Source: Phycisphaerales bacterium
GTDB taxonomy: Bacteria > Planctomycetota > Phycisphaerae > Phycisphaerales > UBA1924
NCBI GenBank assembly: GCA_029260375.1
Contig: JAJDDI010000047.1
Span: 1 to 64,000, forward strand
Length of the DNA stretch: 64,000 nucleotides
Reading direction: 5' to 3'
Part shown: piece by piece, positions 30,115-40,003 of the stretch
Layout: each line of letters starts with the position of its first letter
Position numbering within the stretch: position 1 is the stretch's first letter
The notes under the pieces: model-generated
Database searches by the model: none
Seen by the model: the letters and a program-made list of their open reading frames with translations, nothing else
What the model was told of the DNA's origin: nothing
Translations under genes and position numbers: made by a program

Positions 30115-30475
30115 CGACGCCTCCGAAGATGCCGGGATCTGGATCCCGTGTGACCCGGGACTCCCTCATGGAGGCCCGTCGGCAGGCGATCGGCGGCAAC
30201 CGGGGGGCGGTCAAGGGCCGTTGGGGTCGAAACGGGCGTCCGAGGGCGATCGGCGGGGCGCGTGCGGCACATCCGGCCCGACCGGACCCGGGCAGGTCCG
30301 AATCGGGTCGGGAACAGATCCGGGGAGATCAGGGTGATGTGGACTTGGCGGTCTGCGCGGGCGCAGGCTAGAATCGCCGCCGGCGGGCTTGGAACCGCTG
30401 GCGTCGAGCCGGTCCGGACCCGAGGGCGTAACCCGGGAGCCGGGAGAACAAGGCGAACTCCTCGGAGATACGAGC
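30115..30475. other. Divergent intergenic region between DUF1444 gene and acpP
   Basis: No credible gene is present. The right half carries a promoter candidate for acpP (30345-30374). The remainder is G+C-rich with short CGGGG/GGGGCG runs and no clear dyad. Confidence 0.5.
30345..30374 (+). promoter_or_regulatory. Candidate sigma-70 promoter for acpP-fabF
   Basis: TTGGCG (30345-30350) and TAGAAT (30369-30374) are spaced by 18 bases. They lie 101 bases before the acyl carrier protein start, on the correct strand. Confidence 0.45.
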
Positions 30476-30724
30476 GTGACCGAACAAGAGATTGAGTCGA
30501 AGGTGATCGAGATTGTGGCCGAGCAGATGGGCGCGGACCGCGAGAAGATCTCCCGCGACACGAGCTTCGTCGAGGACCTGAACGCCGATAGCCTCGACAC
30601 GGTCGAGCTGGTGATGGAGTTCGAAGACGAGTTCGAGACCTCCATCCCGGATGAGCAGGCCGAGAAGATCCAGACCGTGGGTCAGGCCATCGACTTCATC
30701 AAGCAGGCCCAGGGCGTCGACTGA
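30476..30724 (+). CDS. acpP: Acyl carrier protein
   Basis: An 82-residue acidic four-helix protein that carries fatty acyl chains on a phosphopantetheine arm attached to Ser39 in [15 protein letters not shown]. The start is GTG at 30476 with CGGAG 8 bases upstream; an upstream in-frame extension to 30389 has no ribosome site. The length and motif are standard for type II fatty acid synthesis. fabF follows after 113 bases, the usual partner order. Confidence 0.95.
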   Translation: MTEQEIESKVIEIVAEQMGADREKISRDTSFVEDLNADSLDTVELVMEFEDEFETSIPDEQAEKIQTVGQAIDFIKQAQGVD

Positions 30725-30837
30725 TTCCAGCGGACCGATCACCCTTCTCGGGCGACGGCTGCCGATCGGCGGGAGCGCGGCGCCCAGAATGAGCGAGCGA
30801 GACGGGCGGATCCTCCCGGGTCCGCCCATTCCCATTG

Positions 30838-32133
30838 ATGAGCACCAACACGACAAACCGTGACCCCGCCCGGCGCGTGGTCATCACCGGCATGGGCGCC
30901 GTCACGAACCTGGGCATCGGCGCGGGCAAAACCTGGAGCGCGATGCGCGAGGGTCGCTCGGGCATCAGCGTGATCGAAGAGGAGATGTTCGATCGCTACC
31001 CGGAGCCCTGGGACGTGGTAATCGGCGGGCAGGTCAAGGATTTCTCCCCCGAACCCGCCATCGAGAAACGCGAGGCCAGGCGCCTGGACCGCTGCACCCA
31101 GCTCGGGGTCGTCGCCGCGGCGGAAGCGGTCGCCGACTGCGGGCTGGATTTCGGCTCGGGCGAGTCTGAGCGGCGCGGCACGGTCATGGGCTCGGGCATC
31201 GGGGGCATCCGGACCATCGAGGACGGCCTGCACACGATGAGCAGCCGCGGCTGGTCACGCATGAGCCCGTTCACCGTTCCCCGCCTCATGGTCAACGCCG
31301 TCACGGGCAACATCTCGATCCGGTACAACCTGCAGGGTCCCTCGTCGGCCCACGCGACGGCCTGCGCCAGCTCGGGGCACGCCATCGGCGACGCGATGGG
31401 CTACATCCAGCGCGGGCTGGCCGACGTCATGCTCGCCGGGGGCGCCGAGGCCGCGGTCTCACCCCTGTGCATCGGCGCCTTCTCCACCATGAAGGCCCTC
31501 TCCAAGCGCAACGACGACCCGACCGGGGCCTCACGCCCCTTCGACAGGGACCGAGACGGGTTCGTGCTCAGCGAGGGCGCGGCGGTGTACGTGCTCGAGT
31601 CGCTCGCCCACGCCAAGGCCCGCGGCGCCACGATCTATGCCGAGCTCGTCGGGTTCGGCAACTCCTGCGACGCGGGGCACATCACGGCGCCGGACCCGGA
31701 GGGACGCGGCGCGTGCCGCTCGATGAGGCTCGCGATGGCCGACGCCGGGATCAACCCGGACCAGATCGGGTATGTCAACGCCCACGGCACCTCCACGTCG
31801 CTGGGTGACAGCGCCGAGGTCGCGGCGGTGCTGAGCGTCTTCGGCGATCACGCCCGCGCCTCGGGCGGTGGGTCGCTGATCATGAGCTCCACCAAATCGA
31901 TGATCGGGCACTGCCTGGGCGCCTCGGGCGCGGTCGAGTCCATCGCCTGCGTGCACGCGGTGCGCGACGGGGTCATCGCCCCCACCATCAACCTGGAGAA
32001 CCCCGACGAGGGGTTCGACCTGGACCTGGCCCCGGGCGACGCCCGCGAGCGACCCACCCGGTACGTGATGAATAACACGTTCGGATTCGGCGGGCACAAC
32101 GTCTCGCTCATCGTCGCCAGATTCGATGGCTGA
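30838..32133 (+). CDS. fabF: 3-oxoacyl-[ACP] synthase II
   Basis: A 431-residue condensing enzyme that extends acyl-ACP with malonyl-ACP. It has the nucleophile Cys176 in TACASSGHAIGDAM, and the histidines in NAHGTST and IGHCLGASGAVES. The N-terminus reads RRVVITGMGAVTNLGIG. The ATG at 30838 is used; a TTG three bases earlier is also possible and no clear ribosome site decides. It follows acpP on the same strand. Assignment to KAS II rather than KAS I rests on overall pattern and context. Confidence 0.93.
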   Translation: MSTNTTNRDPARRVVITGMGAVTNLGIGAGKTWSAMREGRSGISVIEEEMFDRYPEPWDVVIGGQVKDFSPEPAIEKREARRLDRCTQLGVVAAAEAVADCGLDFGSGESERRGTVMGSGIGGIRTIEDGLHTMSSRGWSRMSPFTVPRLMVNAVTGNISIRYNLQGPSSAHATACASSGHAIGDAMGYIQRGLADVMLAGGAEAAVSPLCIGAFSTMKALSKRNDDPTGASRPFDRDRDGFVLSEGAAVYVLESLAHAKARGATIYAELVGFGNSCDAGHITAPDPEGRGACRSMRLAMADAGINPDQIGYVNAHGTSTSLGDSAEVAAVLSVFGDHARASGGGSLIMSSTKSMIGHCLGASGAVESIACVHAVRDGVIAPTINLENPDEGFDLDLAPGDARERPTRYVMNNTFGFGGHNVSLIVARFDG

Positions 32134-32291
32134 TCCCGCTCCGCCCGCGCAAGCGACGCGCGGGCCATCGCCGCCCCCGGTGTCCCGACGCCCCCCGAGG
32201 CCTCCCCCCCGTGGCACGCGGGTTGCGTCCCTCCGTGCGGCGAGCGTGCGCGCGGGTCAAGACCCGCCCGCCCCGGCCCGATGGAGGTGGT

Positions 32292-32636
32292 ATGGCGTCC
32301 CCGATCGAATCGTTTGCCAGCCTGGAGGTCCCGATCATCGTCCGCCTGGGCGAGCGCGAGATGCCGGTGCGTGAGGTGCTCAAGCTCGTCCCGGGCTCGA
32401 TTATCGAGCTGCCCAAGAGCGCGGACGAGGAGCTGGACCTGATGGTGAACAACCGGCGGATCGGGAGCGGGACCGCGGTGAAGATCGGCGAGAACTTCGG
32501 GATCCGGATCAGCTACGTCGGCCCCGAGATCGAGCGGGCGAGGGCCGCCAAGGGAGGCGCCGAGGACGAGCTCGGCAGCGTCTCTGGCACTGACCCGAGC
32601 ATCGAGGATCTGGCGAACCAGCTGCTGGCGGGTTAG
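32292..32636 (+). CDS. FliN/YscQ-like protein (SpoA/surface presentation domain)
   Basis: A 114-residue protein with a FliN-type C-terminal domain: LEVPIIVRLGEREMPVREVL, then LVPGSIIELPKSADEELDLMVNNR and IGENFGIRISYVG. In flagella this domain forms the lower C-ring of the motor switch. The start at 32292 has GGAGGTGG 3 bases upstream. No other flagellar gene is present in the window, so whether it serves a flagellum or a secretion system cannot be told. Its stop overlaps that of the convergent small gene. Confidence 0.85.
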   Translation: MASPIESFASLEVPIIVRLGEREMPVREVLKLVPGSIIELPKSADEELDLMVNNRRIGSGTAVKIGENFGIRISYVGPEIERARAAKGGAEDELGSVSGTDPSIEDLANQLLAG

Positions 32637-32875
32637 TCGTCGAGTTCCTGCGGGCCTTTCCCCTCCGGGGCGGGCTCGTCCACCTCAGACTCCAGGGGCT
32701 CGGTCGAGCCGCCGGCCTCGATGAAGCGCTGATTCATGTCCTCGGATTTGGTCAGGCTTGCCTCGTCCAGTTCGGCTCCGCCACCTGAGGTCAGTCGCCA
32801 AACGGCGATGGCGCCAACGGCCAGCACCAGAACTGCGAGCAGCGCCAGACGGCGCGGGTTTGCTTTCTCACTCAT
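32633..32875 (-). CDS. Small single-pass membrane protein downstream of pseudopilin 7
   Basis: An 80-residue protein from the ATG at 32875 (MSEKANPRRLALLAVLVLAV). One membrane helix spans about residues 9-26 after a positively charged start; the rest is an acidic, probably disordered periplasmic tail (EPLESEVDEPAPEGKG). It lies 47 bases past a pseudopilin-like gene on the same strand and overlaps the FliN-like gene tail to tail by four bases. Co-expression with the pseudopilin is likely. I do not recognise it. Confidence 0.65.
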   Translation of the reverse strand: MSEKANPRRLALLAVLVLAVGAIAVWRLTSGGGAELDEASLTKSEDMNQRFIEAGGSTEPLESEVDEPAPEGKGPQELDD

Positions 32876-32922
32876 GATGTCGCCCGATCCGTGGGTTCCG
32901 AGGCGCGGCGCGCCTGCGGGGG

Positions 32923-33861
32923 TCAGTTGTTGAAGTCGCGCCCGTTGAGGCCGTTGCGGGTCCGCCAGAAGTAGGCGGGCTGTGTGTAGTCCCAATCGAA
33001 GCCCTCGCGTTCCCCGTACTTCTGGCGCCCGCTCATGATGCCTTCGCCTGGGTTCCAGAGCCCGGACGGGAAGCCCAGCCCGGTGTATTCGGCCTGGAAG
33101 TCGATGCTGTCCGGGTCGGTGTCCGAGATCACCTCGTCGGTGCTGATCGTGCGGACGGAGTTGTCGATGAGCGAGGCCTGGGGGCGTGAACCGGGCACGT
33201 TCCACTGCAGCATGTCCTTGCTTTCGTAGTCCTTGTTCTCGAAGAGGAGCACCTTCATGCCCGGGAAGCGGACATCCTGGAGCTTCTGGCGTTTGAAATA
33301 GAACGCGTTATCGCGCCGTGCCGGGAGCACGCCGACCTCGGCAAACCTCGCGGGATCCTGCCAGAAGACGGGCGGGTACCAGTACGAGGTCGGGAAGATC
33401 CAGTTGATGTTGCTCTGGGCGTTGGCGTCGTTGTTCTCCGCAAGCCAGTTCTGCAGCGCCTTGTCGCCCGGGGCGACGATCGTCTCCATGCGGGAGCTCG
33501 AGACCTCGTCGGCGTAGAGCATGTGCGCCAGCCAGTGGAAGCCGTAGGTCTCGGACTGCTGGGCGCCCGACTCGTAGTTCCAGCCCACGTTGCACTCTCG
33601 CCCGGGGACCCAGTTCCAGGCATGAATGACGTTGCACCCGGACCGCGAGAAGGGGTTGACGAACTCGTCGTCGTTGTCGTTCCAGTAGTAGGCCTGGAGG
33701 GTGGTGTTCGAGCGGATGTTGGCGGCGCTCTTGACACGCTGCGCCTGGGTCCGGGCGCTGCCCAGCGCGGGCAGGAGGATCCCGATCAGCAGCGCGATGA
33801 TGGCGATGACCACCAGCAACTCGATCAGCGTGAACGCGCGGTTGCCGCGTTGGCTTGCCAT
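32923..33861 (-). CDS. Pseudopilin-like protein 7 (dispersed relative)
   Basis: A 312-residue protein with leader [15 protein letters not shown]. The ATG at 33861 is preferred, with AAAGGG upstream, over the one at 33867. It is a more distant relative of the 13.8-21.1 kb array: it keeps a [12 protein letters not shown] block, [15 protein letters not shown] and a shortened end [14 protein letters not shown] in place of [11 protein letters not shown], but lacks the CPED motif. It is followed by a small membrane protein gene. It probably belongs to the same class of exported, prepilin-peptidase-processed proteins. Confidence 0.83.
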   Translation of the reverse strand: MASQRGNRAFTLIELLVVIAIIALLIGILLPALGSARTQAQRVKSAANIRSNTTLQAYYWNDNDDEFVNPFSRSGCNVIHAWNWVPGRECNVGWNYESGAQQSETYGFHWLAHMLYADEVSSSRMETIVAPGDKALQNWLAENNDANAQSNINWIFPTSYWYPPVFWQDPARFAEVGVLPARRDNAFYFKRQKLQDVRFPGMKVLLFENKDYESKDMLQWNVPGSRPQASLIDNSVRTISTDEVISDTDPDSIDFQAEYTGLGFPSGLWNPGEGIMSGRQKYGEREGFDWDYTQPAYFWRTRNGLNGRDFNN

Positions 33862-34133
33862 CAGCACACCCTTTCTTCAGAGCTTCGAGACCAAAACGAA
33901 CGAACAGATTCCTCAGGGAGAAGACCCTCGAATGAGAGTCTAACCCATTGGAAACGATCCGCAACAAAGGGCGAACGGGTCCCAGGAATTCTCTCGGAAT
34001 TCGGGTTGTGCGGCCGTCTATCCGCCCGGGATTCGTGGATCCGAGCGTCTCGGCGCGCCCGATTGGTCGATATCCTCTCACGAGACGGCTGCGAAGGCCG
34101 CACATTTTCCGAACACGCTCGCAAGGACTGCGC

Positions 34134-36128
34134 ATGCCCCGCGATATCCCCGTCGGCAACGGCGACCTGCTGATCACCTTCGACCACCTCTACCGGGTGC
34201 GCGATCTCTATTTCCCGCGTGTGGGCAAGCACAACCACACCGCCGGGCACGTCCAGCGGTTCGGCGTCTGGGCCGACGGGCAGTTCGCCTGGATCGAGGC
34301 CGAGGGCTGGGAGCGGGAGCTCCGCTACAAGGCGGACACGCTCGTAACGGACGTGCGCCTGGTGCACAAGGGCCTGGGCCTCGAGATCACCTGCCACGAC
34401 GCCGTGGACTTCCACGAGCCCGTGTTCTTCCGCCAGATGACCGTCCGCGACCTAAAAAACAAGACGCGCGACGTTCGCCTGTTCTTCCACACGGACCTGT
34501 CGATCAACGGCAGCTCGGTGGGTGACACGGCCAACTACGACCCGACGACGCACGCCGTGGTGATGTACAAGGACGACGCGTACTTCCTCGTCAACGCGTG
34601 CGACAAGCAGAAGTGCGGGATCGATCACTGGGCGATCGGCGCCAAGCGCGTCGGCGGCGCCGAGGGCACGTGGCGCGACGCCGAGGACGGGCAGCTGGGT
34701 CGCAACGCGATCAGCCAGGGCTCGGTGGACTCGACCGTCGGCTTCAACCTGCAGGTGCCGCCCGGGGGCGAGGCGACGGTGACATCGTGGATCGCGTGCG
34801 GACACTCGTACGACGATGTCAGGAAGCTCAACGACCGGATCTGGACCAAGGGCGCCGACAAGATGCTGGGGCGGACCGAGGCGTACTGGCGCCTGTGGTG
34901 CCGCAAGGAGCCGGTTGATACCGCCCCCCTGCCCGAGCCGGTGCGCGACCTGTACTACCGCTCGCAGCTGATCCTGCGGACACAGATCGACAACGGCGGG
35001 GCGATCATCGCCGCCAACGACTCGGACATCACGCACTTCGCGGGCGACCACTACTCGTACTGCTGGATGCGTGACGGCGCGTTGGTGGCGCACGCGCTGA
35101 TCGCCGCGGGGCAGAGCGAGCTGTCGCGCTCCTTCTTCCGCTTCGCGTCCGACTGCATCGAGGACCACGGCTACTTCCTGCACAAGTTCACCCCCGACGG
35201 TCGCCTGGCCAGCAGCTGGCACCCGTGGATGCTCGAGGGCAAGAAGATCCTGCCGATCCAGCAGGACGAGACGGCGCTGGTGCTGTGGGCACTGCGCCGC
35301 CACTTCGAGAAGTTCCGTGACGTAGAGTTCATCAAGCCGCTCTACTCGCGCCTGATCGCCTGGCCCGCCGAGTGGATGCTCGAGTACCGCGATCATAACG
35401 GGCTGCCCCAGCCCTCGTGGGATCTGTGGGAGGAGCGCCGCGGCGTGCACCTGTTCACCTGCGCCTCGACGATCGGGGCGCTGATTGCGGCCAGCGAGTT
35501 CGCCGAGGACTTCGGCGAGCCCGAGCGGGCCGTCGCGTTCCGCGAGGGCGCCGAGCGGATGCGGGGCGCGGTGCGCCGCCACCTGTGGCACCCGGAGCGC
35601 AAGTGCTTCGCGCGGATGGCCGTCCCGCTGGAGGACGGCACGTACCGCCTGGACATGACGCGCGACAGCGCGAACTTCGCGCTCTTCGCGATCGCGGGCT
35701 TCGAGCTCGACGACCCGATGATCGAGGCGGAGATGAACTCGATCCGCGAACGCCTGAGTGTCAAAACCGACGTGGGCGGCTTCGCCCGCTACGAGCGGGA
35801 CTACTACCACCAGGTCGAGTCAGAGAAGGTCGAGGACGTGCCCGGCAACCCGTGGGTGATCTGTACGCTCTGGCAGGCGCTCTACGAGATCGCCAAGGCG
35901 ACGAGCGTCGAGGAACTACGGGGCACGATGAAGCACCTGCAGTGGGCGGTCGATCGGTCGCACGACTCGGGCGTGCTGGCCGAGCAGTACCACCCGTACA
36001 CGGGCGATCCGATCTCGGTCTCGCCGCTGACGTGGTCGCACTCAACGTTCGTTGTCACGTGCCTGCAGTACCTGGCCAAGCTCGAGCTGCTGACCAAGGC
36101 GGGCGCCAGCACGCCCACGGCGATCTGA
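34134..36128 (+). CDS. Glycoside hydrolase family 15 (glucoamylase-like)
   Basis: A 664-residue enzyme. The N-terminal ~260 residues form a beta-sandwich (LITFDHLYRVRDLYFPRVG) and the remainder an (alpha/alpha)6 barrel. Catalytic glutamates are expected in SWDLWEERRGVHLFT (about residue 433) and in VLAEQYHPYTGDPIS (about 616). The block HYSYCWMRDGALVAHALI is characteristic of GH15. It lacks a signal peptide, so it probably acts on intracellular glycogen, maltooligosaccharides or trehalose-like glucans. The ATG at 34134 has CAAGGA upstream and starts just before the conserved domain. It has no carbohydrate gene partners nearby. Confidence 0.9.
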   Translation: MPRDIPVGNGDLLITFDHLYRVRDLYFPRVGKHNHTAGHVQRFGVWADGQFAWIEAEGWERELRYKADTLVTDVRLVHKGLGLEITCHDAVDFHEPVFFRQMTVRDLKNKTRDVRLFFHTDLSINGSSVGDTANYDPTTHAVVMYKDDAYFLVNACDKQKCGIDHWAIGAKRVGGAEGTWRDAEDGQLGRNAISQGSVDSTVGFNLQVPPGGEATVTSWIACGHSYDDVRKLNDRIWTKGADKMLGRTEAYWRLWCRKEPVDTAPLPEPVRDLYYRSQLILRTQIDNGGAIIAANDSDITHFAGDHYSYCWMRDGALVAHALIAAGQSELSRSFFRFASDCIEDHGYFLHKFTPDGRLASSWHPWMLEGKKILPIQQDETALVLWALRRHFEKFRDVEFIKPLYSRLIAWPAEWMLEYRDHNGLPQPSWDLWEERRGVHLFTCASTIGALIAASEFAEDFGEPERAVAFREGAERMRGAVRRHLWHPERKCFARMAVPLEDGTYRLDMTRDSANFALFAIAGFELDDPMIEAEMNSIRERLSVKTDVGGFARYERDYYHQVESEKVEDVPGNPWVICTLWQALYEIAKATSVEELRGTMKHLQWAVDRSHDSGVLAEQYHPYTGDPISVSPLTWSHSTFVVTCLQYLAKLELLTKAGASTPTAI

Positions 36129-36217
36129 GCCGTCTCCTGCGTGACGCGAACGCCGCCCTATCAACGGCTGTTCTTTCGCTCACAACGCGTCCCTCGTGCG
36201 ATTTGATGAGTTCTGGG

Positions 36218-36245
36218 TTGGCCGGTTATCGGGCTGATGTATAGT
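36218..36245 (+). promoter_or_regulatory. Candidate promoter for the dockerin protein gene
   Basis: TTGGCC (36218-36223) and TATAGT (36240-36245) have a 16-base spacer and lie 65 bases before the start codon. This is one of the better sigma-70-like matches in the host part of the window. Confidence 0.5.
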
Positions 36246-36309
36246 GCCGTCGGACCCGACGCGACGGGCGCCGGGCCGGTCGGTCCGCCACCCTCAAAGG
36301 GAACACATC

Positions 36310-37332
36310 ATGAAACAGGAACAGAGTCGCACGCGCCTCTCGGTCTCGTGTCGCGCCATGTGTTGGCTGTGCGCGGTCCAGCTCCTGTTCGCGCCGGTCG
36401 CTGTGGCCGGCGCCGCGATCCCGCCAGCGGCAATCTCCGGTTTCCAAGAGATTGACGTTTCTTCCCGCGGAGGTGGTGAGCCGCAGGTTGGGTGCAACAA
36501 CGCTGATCTCGCGCCACCGTACGGCACGCTCGACTTCAGCGACATCCTCGCGTACCTGTCCGCGTTCGGGAATGGTGACCCCGTCGCCGACTTCGCGCCG
36601 CCGCCCGAGGAGCTCGACTTCAGCGATGTGATCGGGTTCCTGCAGACGTTCGGGAATGCCCAGTACCAGACGTACACAAACGTGCCGCTGAACGAGGTCC
36701 GCCAGATCGGCCCCTACGACATCGCGCTCAACGGGCTTGTCGAGGTTCAGCCCGACGGGCAGGCCAACGGATCGATCGCGGTGGACATCACGTTCGTCAA
36801 GCTCCCCGGCGCCCCGGCCTCGTTCGGCATCCAGATCATCGACAACAAGCTGATCGCGGACTTCGCAGGACTCGTGATCCTGCTCAACAATCTTGACTAC
36901 CTGAACCTTCTTCAGCAGTTCGACGGCGAGCCCGAGTTCCCGATCGAGATTGCTCCGATCCTCGATCAGGTCGGCGAATACGTGATGTCCCCGGACGCCG
37001 CGAACGCGCTCCCGGAGGAAGTGCTGTTTGTCATGGCGATCACCGCGCTGGGCCAGAACGAGCAGTGGCAGCAGAACATCTCCGTCGCCCGGTGCGAGGC
37101 GAACAGATCGCCCGGGTTCTGGTGCAAGGCCGCGGCGATCGGGTGCGGCGCCGCCATCACCGCGCTCGCAACGGCCGGGTGCATTGCGCTGACCGGAGCG
37201 TGCGCGGCCGGTACGACCGTGACGCTCGGAGGCCTCGCCATTCCCTGCACGGGCCTGATCGCCCTGTGCGCCGGGGGTGTGTTTGCCGGAGGGGCGGCGG
37301 CCTACGAGCTCTGCCTGGCGGCCTGGGACTGA
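36310..37332 (+). CDS. Secreted GC-type dockerin protein with Cys-rich hydrophobic C-terminus
   Basis: A 340-residue exported protein. The signal peptide covers about residues 1-35 (LCAVQLLFAPVAVAGA). Residues 62-116 are two repeats of the planctomycete GC-type dockerin, CNNADLAPPYGTLDFSDILA and PPEELDFSDVIGFLQTFG; this module is usually C-terminal but is N-terminal here. Residues ~125-255 are a mixed domain of unknown kind. The last ~80 residues are very hydrophobic, Gly/Ala-rich and contain eight cysteines (FWCKAAAIGCGAAITALA and PCTGLIALCAGG among them), in style like halocin C8-type peptides. Function unknown; the tail could be a membrane or disulfide-bonded peptide domain. Confidence 0.75.
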   Translation: MKQEQSRTRLSVSCRAMCWLCAVQLLFAPVAVAGAAIPPAAISGFQEIDVSSRGGGEPQVGCNNADLAPPYGTLDFSDILAYLSAFGNGDPVADFAPPPEELDFSDVIGFLQTFGNAQYQTYTNVPLNEVRQIGPYDIALNGLVEVQPDGQANGSIAVDITFVKLPGAPASFGIQIIDNKLIADFAGLVILLNNLDYLNLLQQFDGEPEFPIEIAPILDQVGEYVMSPDAANALPEEVLFVMAITALGQNEQWQQNISVARCEANRSPGFWCKAAAIGCGAAITALATAGCIALTGACAAGTTVTLGGLAIPCTGLIALCAGGVFAGGAAAYELCLAAWD

Positions 37333-37367
37333 CCGAGCCCAAGACCAGCTGCCCCGTCTGAGCCGGG

Positions 37368-37643
37368 TTACTTCGCGCTGGACGCCTCGCCCGCGAGGCG
37401 CCCGAGACCCTCCAGATCGCGGTCCTTGAGGACCTGCGCGATCCTGGCTTTGTTCAGCCCGCTCTTGGCCAGGGCCTTCTCGGCCCGCGTCCAGAGCTGG
37501 GTGGTCTTCTTCTCGTTGCCCATCGCCAGGAACAGCTCGGTCACGATCTCGCCCAGGCGCTGGGCGACAATGGTGTCCTGGTTGTCGTAGTAGCGGTCGA
37601 TGATCTTCCGCTGGGTCCTGGAGTATTCCTGTCCGCCGGCCAT
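37368..37643 (-). CDS. Small hypothetical protein downstream of purM
   Basis: A 91-residue soluble helical protein from the ATG at 37643 (MAGGQEYSRTQRKIIDRYYD). It has no membrane segment or cysteine and reads as two or three helices with a charged surface. It starts 7 bases after the purM stop, so it is in the same transcript. I recognise no family; the position suggests a conserved local partner, not a proven role in purine synthesis. Confidence 0.7.
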   Translation of the reverse strand: MAGGQEYSRTQRKIIDRYYDNQDTIVAQRLGEIVTELFLAMGNEKKTTQLWTRAEKALAKSGLNKARIAQVLKDRDLEGLGRLAGEASSAK

Positions 37644-37650
37644 CGCGTGC

Positions 37651-38769
37651 TCACTTCTTCGCGCTGAGGCGAACCTGACCCTTGCCCTTGGTGATCTTGC
37701 CCAGGTGATAGACGCGCTCGCCGAGCTTCTCAAGCCGCTTGGCGATCGAGTCGGCGAACGTCGGGCGGACGATCAGGCAGTAGCCCACGCCCATGTTGAA
37801 CACCCTGTCCATCTCCTCGTCGCTCACACCGCCCTGATCCTGCAGGAACGGGAAGACCGGGGGCGTGTCCCAGGCGTTTGCGTCAATGACGGCGTCCACG
37901 TGCTCGGGCAACGCCCGGCTGAGGTTGCCCGCCAGCCCGCCGCCCGTGATGTGGGCCATGCCCGTGATCACCTTCTTGACCTTGTACGCGCGGAGAACGC
38001 GGACGATCGAGCGGGCGTAGATCCGGGTGGGCGTCATGAGAACCTCACCCAGCGTGCGGGGCGTGCCGTTGTCGCCCGCGATCTCGGGGTAGACCGCGTG
38101 CAGGTCGAGCTTGGCGTGCTCGATGATCTTGCGCACGAGACTAAACCCGTTGGAGTGGACCCCGTCGGACGCGAGGCCCAGGACGATGTCGCCCGGCTCG
38201 ACGCGGGTGGGGTCGGTGGCGCGTTTGAGCTCGACGACGCCCACGGAGAAGCCGGCAAGATCGAAGTCGCCAGGCTTGTACAGGTCGTTCATCTCGGCGG
38301 TCTCGCCCCCGATGAGCGCCGCCCCCGCGATCTCACACCCCTGCACGATGCCCTTCATGAGTTCGGACAGCACCGCCTGATCGACCTTGTTGACGCCGAT
38401 GTAGTCCAGGAACAGCAGCGGCTCGGCGGACTCGACCACGAGGTCGTTGACGCACATCGCCACGAGGTCGATGCCCAGCGTGTCGTACTTGCCAAGCTCG
38501 ATCCCGAGGTGGACCTTGGTGCCCACGCCGTCGGTGCAGGAGACCAGGACGGGGTCCTTGTAGTTGTGCTTGAAGAGGGACTCGTTGTAGTCGAGGCGGA
38601 CGAGGCCCGCGAAGCCACCCGGGCGGTCGAGGACGCGGGGGCCAAAGGTCCGGCGCATGCCGGCCTGGATGGAGCCGGCGAACCGGTCCCCCGCCTCGAT
38701 GTCCACCCCGGACTGGGCGTAGGTCAGCCCACCGGGTTGGGTCCTCTTGCCGCGTGCGGATTCGCCCAT
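37651..38769 (-). CDS. purM: Phosphoribosylformylglycinamidine cyclo-ligase (AIR synthetase)
   Basis: About 372 residues from the ATG at 38769. It makes aminoimidazole ribotide from FGAM with ATP in purine synthesis. Motifs are SGVDIEAGDRFAG, VSCTDGVGTKVHLGIELG, AMCVNDLVVESAEPLLFLDY and ALIGGETAEMNDLY, then ITGGGLAGNLSRALP. The start at 38769 precedes the conserved GLTYAQSGVDIEAGD block; a longer frame into the metK region is rejected. A small hypothetical gene follows, and metK diverges from it. Confidence 0.95.
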   Translation of the reverse strand: MGESARGKRTQPGGLTYAQSGVDIEAGDRFAGSIQAGMRRTFGPRVLDRPGGFAGLVRLDYNESLFKHNYKDPVLVSCTDGVGTKVHLGIELGKYDTLGIDLVAMCVNDLVVESAEPLLFLDYIGVNKVDQAVLSELMKGIVQGCEIAGAALIGGETAEMNDLYKPGDFDLAGFSVGVVELKRATDPTRVEPGDIVLGLASDGVHSNGFSLVRKIIEHAKLDLHAVYPEIAGDNGTPRTLGEVLMTPTRIYARSIVRVLRAYKVKKVITGMAHITGGGLAGNLSRALPEHVDAVIDANAWDTPPVFPFLQDQGGVSDEEMDRVFNMGVGYCLIVRPTFADSIAKRLEKLGERVYHLGKITKGKGQVRLSAKK

Positions 38770-38854
38770 GGGCAGAGGATACCCAGCCCGTACGCCGGGG
38801 CGCGGGGGGGCATAGGATGGGCCTCGCTGTAGACTATTCCACGCAGGAGTCGCC

Positions 38855-40003
38855 ATGCCCACGCAGCTGTTTACCTCTGAGTCTGTCTCCATGGGGCACC
38901 CGGACAAGGTTGCCGACCAGATCTCCGACGCCATCCTCGACGCGATGCTCGCCCGCGACCCCCACTCGCGGGTCGCCGTAGAGACCCTGGTCTCGACGGG
39001 CATGGTCGTGATCGCGGGCGAGGTCACAACGACGGCCTACGTGGACATCCCGGACATCGTCCGCGAGACGATCCGCAAGATCGGCTACACCGACGGCGAC
39101 ATGCGCTTCGACGCCGAATCCTGCGCCGTGCTCAACTCCATCGACCGCCAATCGCCCGACATCGCGATGGGCGTGGACAAGGAGGGCGCGGGCGACCAGG
39201 GCATGATGTTCGGCTTCGCCTGCGACGAAACCCCCGACCTGATGCCCCTGCCCATCCAGCTCTCGCACCGCCTCGTCGAGCGCCAAGCCAACGTCCGGCG
39301 CGACGGGCTCATCCCGGGCCTCCGCCCCGACGCCAAGAGCCAGGTCACGGTCGAGTACAACGGCGCCCGCCCCGTGGGCGTCAACACCGTTGTCCTCTCC
39401 ACCCAGCACGACAGGACCTGGAACGACCGACAGGACGAACTCAAGAGGCAGATCACCGAGCACGTCATCAAGCCCGTGCTCGGCGAGCACTGGAACCCGG
39501 GCATCACCATCCACGTCAACCCCACCGGGCGATTCGAGATCGGCGGGCCCCACGGCGACGCCGGCCTGACCGGTCGCAAGATCATCGTGGACACCTACGG
39601 CGGGCGCGGGCGCCACGGCGGCGGCGCCTTCTCGGGCAAGGACCCGACCAAGGTGGACCGCTCCGCCGCGTACATGGCCCGGTACATCGCCAAGAACATC
39701 GTCGCCGCGGGCCTGGCCCAGCAGTGCGAGATCCAGCTCTCCTACGCGATCGGTGTGGCCGAGCCCACCAGCGTGTACGTGGACTGCTTCGGGACGGAGA
39801 CCGCCGATCCGGGCAAGATCTCCGACGCGGTCCGCGAGATCTTCCAGCTCACGCCGCGAGGCATCATCGAGCAGCTCGGGCTCCGCAAGCCCATCTACAC
39901 CACGACCGCCCGCCACGGGCACTTCGGACGCCAGCCCCAGGGTGATCTGTTCACGTGGGAGAAGACGGACAAAGCCGAGGCGCTCAAGTCAATCGTCGGC
40001 TGA
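38855..40003 (+). CDS. metK: S-adenosylmethionine synthase
   Basis: A 382-residue enzyme making SAM from methionine and ATP. Motifs include [19 protein letters not shown], the [16 protein letters not shown] block, and [19 protein letters not shown]. Length and layout are canonical. It starts 85 bases from purM on the opposite strand, with GGAG 8 bases upstream of the ATG. No SAM riboswitch fits that short leader. Its 3' end overlaps the convergent nadD gene by 15 bases. Confidence 0.97.
   Translation: MPTQLFTSESVSMGHPDKVADQISDAILDAMLARDPHSRVAVETLVSTGMVVIAGEVTTTAYVDIPDIVRETIRKIGYTDGDMRFDAESCAVLNSIDRQSPDIAMGVDKEGAGDQGMMFGFACDETPDLMPLPIQLSHRLVERQANVRRDGLIPGLRPDAKSQVTVEYNGARPVGVNTVVLSTQHDRTWNDRQDELKRQITEHVIKPVLGEHWNPGITIHVNPTGRFEIGGPHGDAGLTGRKIIVDTYGGRGRHGGGAFSGKDPTKVDRSAAYMARYIAKNIVAAGLAQQCEIQLSYAIGVAEPTSVYVDCFGTETADPGKISDAVREIFQLTPRGIIEQLGLRKPIYTTTARHGHFGRQPQGDLFTWEKTDKAEALKSIVG

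Noticed and set aside
38770-38854. SAM riboswitch before metK
   Set aside because: The 85-base gap is too short and shows no recognisable aptamer stems.
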